Positions 62,532 to 64,000 of a DNA stretch of 64,000 nt are shown here, one piece after another. The notes under the pieces were generated by a model. That model was not told where the DNA came from and did no database searches. It saw only the letters and a program-made list of their open reading frames with translations. Positions within the stretch are counted from its first letter, which is position 1. Each line of letters starts with the position of its first letter. The translations under genes and the position numbers were made by a program. Source of the DNA: Rhizobium mongolense USDA 1844 (lineage in GTDB: Bacteria; Pseudomonadota; Alphaproteobacteria; Rhizobiales; Rhizobiaceae); the NCBI RefSeq assembly GCF_000419765.1, contig NZ_ATTQ01000002.1:1-64000 (forward strand). Reading direction: 5' to 3'.

Positions 62532-63515
62532 ATGAACTTACAAATTGCGCTCAGCCAGGACAGCCAATCGGATAAATGGTCCACCCGGCTGGCTTTCTTT
62601 ATAGCTCTCTATGCCATAGCGGCCCTGCTTCTTCGGCCATCGTCCTTCGCGACCCTTGCGGAAGTCTATGCCAGTAAATTCATCGCCAGCACACCCATCC
62701 TACTTATTGGTGGGCTGGGGACAATGGCTCTGCTGTTTGGTCGGGACGCCCCCACACGCTATGCAGTTAGTGTCCTCAAGGAACGCTGGCGCACTCTCGC
62801 GACGGTCATGGCGTTCTTCTTCACGGGACTGACCGCCTTCTCAACCTTCAAGAGTACCATCCCATTCATTGTGCCCTACTACGCCGACATCTGGCTCGCC
62901 GATCTGGACGAATGGCTTCATGGGGCTCCGAGCTGGGAATTGGTGCACCGCTTCGACAACCAGATGTGGTCTCTCATCGTCTTAAAGTGCTACGAGGTCT
63001 TGTGGTTCGTACAGTGGTTCGGGACCGTGCTTTTCGTCTCTCTCTGGTCTAACAGGGTGGGCCGCATTCGCTATCTATGGGCCCATGCCTTGACGATCTT
63101 CACCATAGGCACCGTCCTCGCCGTAGCGCTGTCCTCGGTGGGCCCGATCTACTACGACCATTTTGTCGAAGGGGACCGGTTCCACGGCCTGAAGGTCGCG
63201 ATGGACGGCCTCGGCCATAGCGAATACGCTTACTACCTGCTCGACCTCTACGAGGCGGGCCAGACAGGGCTAGGTAGCGGTATCTCGGCCATGCCCAGCG
63301 TGCATGTCGGCCTTGTAGTGCTCAACGCGCTGTTCCTGTCCTCTTTGAACAGGTGGCTTGGCGTTGTCGGCTGGGCTTTCGCAGCCATGATCTTCTATGG
63401 TTCGGTCTACACCGGCTGGCACTACGCCGTAGATGGCTATGTGGCGACCGCAGTAGCGCTGGCGATCTGGTGGCTGACCGGACGACTCATTCATCAGAAG
63501 CCCCACTCGCCGTAG
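62532..63515 (+). CDS. PAP2-like membrane phosphatase (Aur1/Ipt1 type)
   Basis: A 327-residue integral membrane protein with about six helices. The motif GISAMPSVHVGLVVL (about 251-265) is the SxxxH block and YTGWHYAVDGYVATAVALA (about 292-310) the GWHYxxD block of the PAP2_3/inositolphosphotransferase group. The first KxxxxxxRP block is not evident. The ATG at 62532 is chosen because the preceding 39 codons are polar and unlike the family. It may dephosphorylate or transfer a lipid head group. Its base composition and position beside an integrase remnant suggest horizontal gain. Confidence 0.8.
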   Translation: MNLQIALSQDSQSDKWSTRLAFFIALYAIAALLLRPSSFATLAEVYASKFIASTPILLIGGLGTMALLFGRDAPTRYAVSVLKERWRTLATVMAFFFTGLTAFSTFKSTIPFIVPYYADIWLADLDEWLHGAPSWELVHRFDNQMWSLIVLKCYEVLWFVQWFGTVLFVSLWSNRVGRIRYLWAHALTIFTIGTVLAVALSSVGPIYYDHFVEGDRFHGLKVAMDGLGHSEYAYYLLDLYEAGQTGLGSGISAMPSVHVGLVVLNALFLSSLNRWLGVVGWAFAAMIFYGSVYTGWHYAVDGYVATAVALAIWWLTGRLIHQKPHSP

Positions 63516-63519
63516 ATCA

Positions 63520-63913
63520 TGGGAACCTTACTAAGAGCTCTGCCTCGGACTTACGCGCGTGAAACGTCCCCAACCGCACCAGGATACGGGCGATTCTTCT
63601 GGACACGTCCGACCGAGTTTCACTCTCGACGCAGTCGCGGTCAGCCCAAGTCCTGAGCGCTCGATCTCGCTGGACGACAGCAACGTGCCCCGATCGGTCG
63701 AGGGCCGTGCGGAAAACATGGACCTTTCCACTGAGATCGTGACCGAAGTCTATCAACTTCCGACACAAGGCGACAGTCGGCCTCTTCGCCAAGAGGGCGC
63801 TTGAGCTTAGTTCCGAGCTTCTTCCGGAGCTTCCTCGGAACGTTTACGACCACACGCCATTTGCGCCCGTGGCTTTCGAGGTACTTGGTGTCGGCTGACA
63901 ATGGCGCTGGCAT
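63520..63913 (-). pseudogene. Tyrosine recombinase (phage-type integrase), decayed N-terminal part
   Basis: From the ATG at 63913 the minus strand reads MPAPLSADTKYLESHGRKW and RVVVNVPRKLRKKLGTKLKRPL, the N-terminal strand-helix region of tRNA-targeting integrases (DUF6538-like). The frame then shifts near 63790 and continues as a degenerate stretch to about 63520. No catalytic R-H-R-Y residues remain. It points toward tRNA-Ala 1.4 kb away. The last 87 bases of the window are AT-rich and non-coding. Confidence 0.6.
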
Positions 63914-64000
63914 GAAATCTCGGGTGCGTACCCACAAAAGTACCCAGCCTTAGTCAAAGAACCAATTGAATTTTAACAACAATTTTAAACAAAACACGAA

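Overview
The window looks like a chromosomal segment of a Rhizobium-type alphaproteobacterium (Rhizobiaceae). This rests on a 5S rRNA followed by an initiator tRNA-Met at the left end, a cmk-rpsA pair, a TIGR02300-type acidic protein next to tRNA-Ala(GGC) at the right end, and many LysR, ABC-sugar and Gfo/Idh/MocA genes in between. No taxonomic search was possible, so genus level is the safe limit.

Layout. (1) 1-343 is the distal end of an rRNA operon: 5S rRNA and tRNA-fMet. (2) About 331-17348 is bracketed by two copies of the tRNA-fMet 3' end, each followed by a near-identical terminator, and reads as an old genomic island. It holds a small exported protein, an OmpR/EnvZ-type two-component pair, an IalB-like protein, a second BamA-type Omp85 protein, an orphan CpaC-type secretin, and a TolC/MFP/RND efflux operon. 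A CpxRA-like two-component system is divergent from the efflux operon, with four regularly spaced half-sites between them. (3) 17.4-29.0 kb is an accessory patchwork of short-chain dehydrogenases, an aldehyde dehydrogenase, an MFS permease, an amidohydrolase and two intact LysR regulators, mixed with decayed LysR, 2-hydroxyacid dehydrogenase and RND fragments.

(4) 29.2-51.8 kb is a large carbohydrate/sugar-acid region. It has a LacI regulator divergent from an orphan sugar-binding protein and leading into a DUF2264 protein and a 2-hydroxyacid dehydrogenase. A minus-strand operon follows (two Gfo/Idh/MocA oxidoreductases, a TIM-barrel isomerase/epimerase, a DUF993 protein), then a TetR regulator, then a full sugar ABC transporter operon with a third Gfo oxidoreductase, a small-molecule kinase and a FAD/GcvT dehydrogenase. 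uxuB and uxaC for hexuronate catabolism close the region. Near-identical palindromes lie about 60 bp upstream of the first gene of three of these operons, which suggests that one regulator, most simply the adjacent TetR protein, controls them together.

(5) 51.9-61.9 kb is mostly housekeeping: slyX, gabT-gabD with a divergent MerR-XRE-cupin fusion regulator, an RNase D-type exonuclease, an unrecognised acidic protein, rpsA, cmk, an internally deleted paiB-like gene and the TIGR02300 gene. (6) From tRNA-Ala to the right edge there is a PAP2-type membrane protein and the frameshifted start of a tyrosine recombinase, the likely edge of a second tRNA-associated island.
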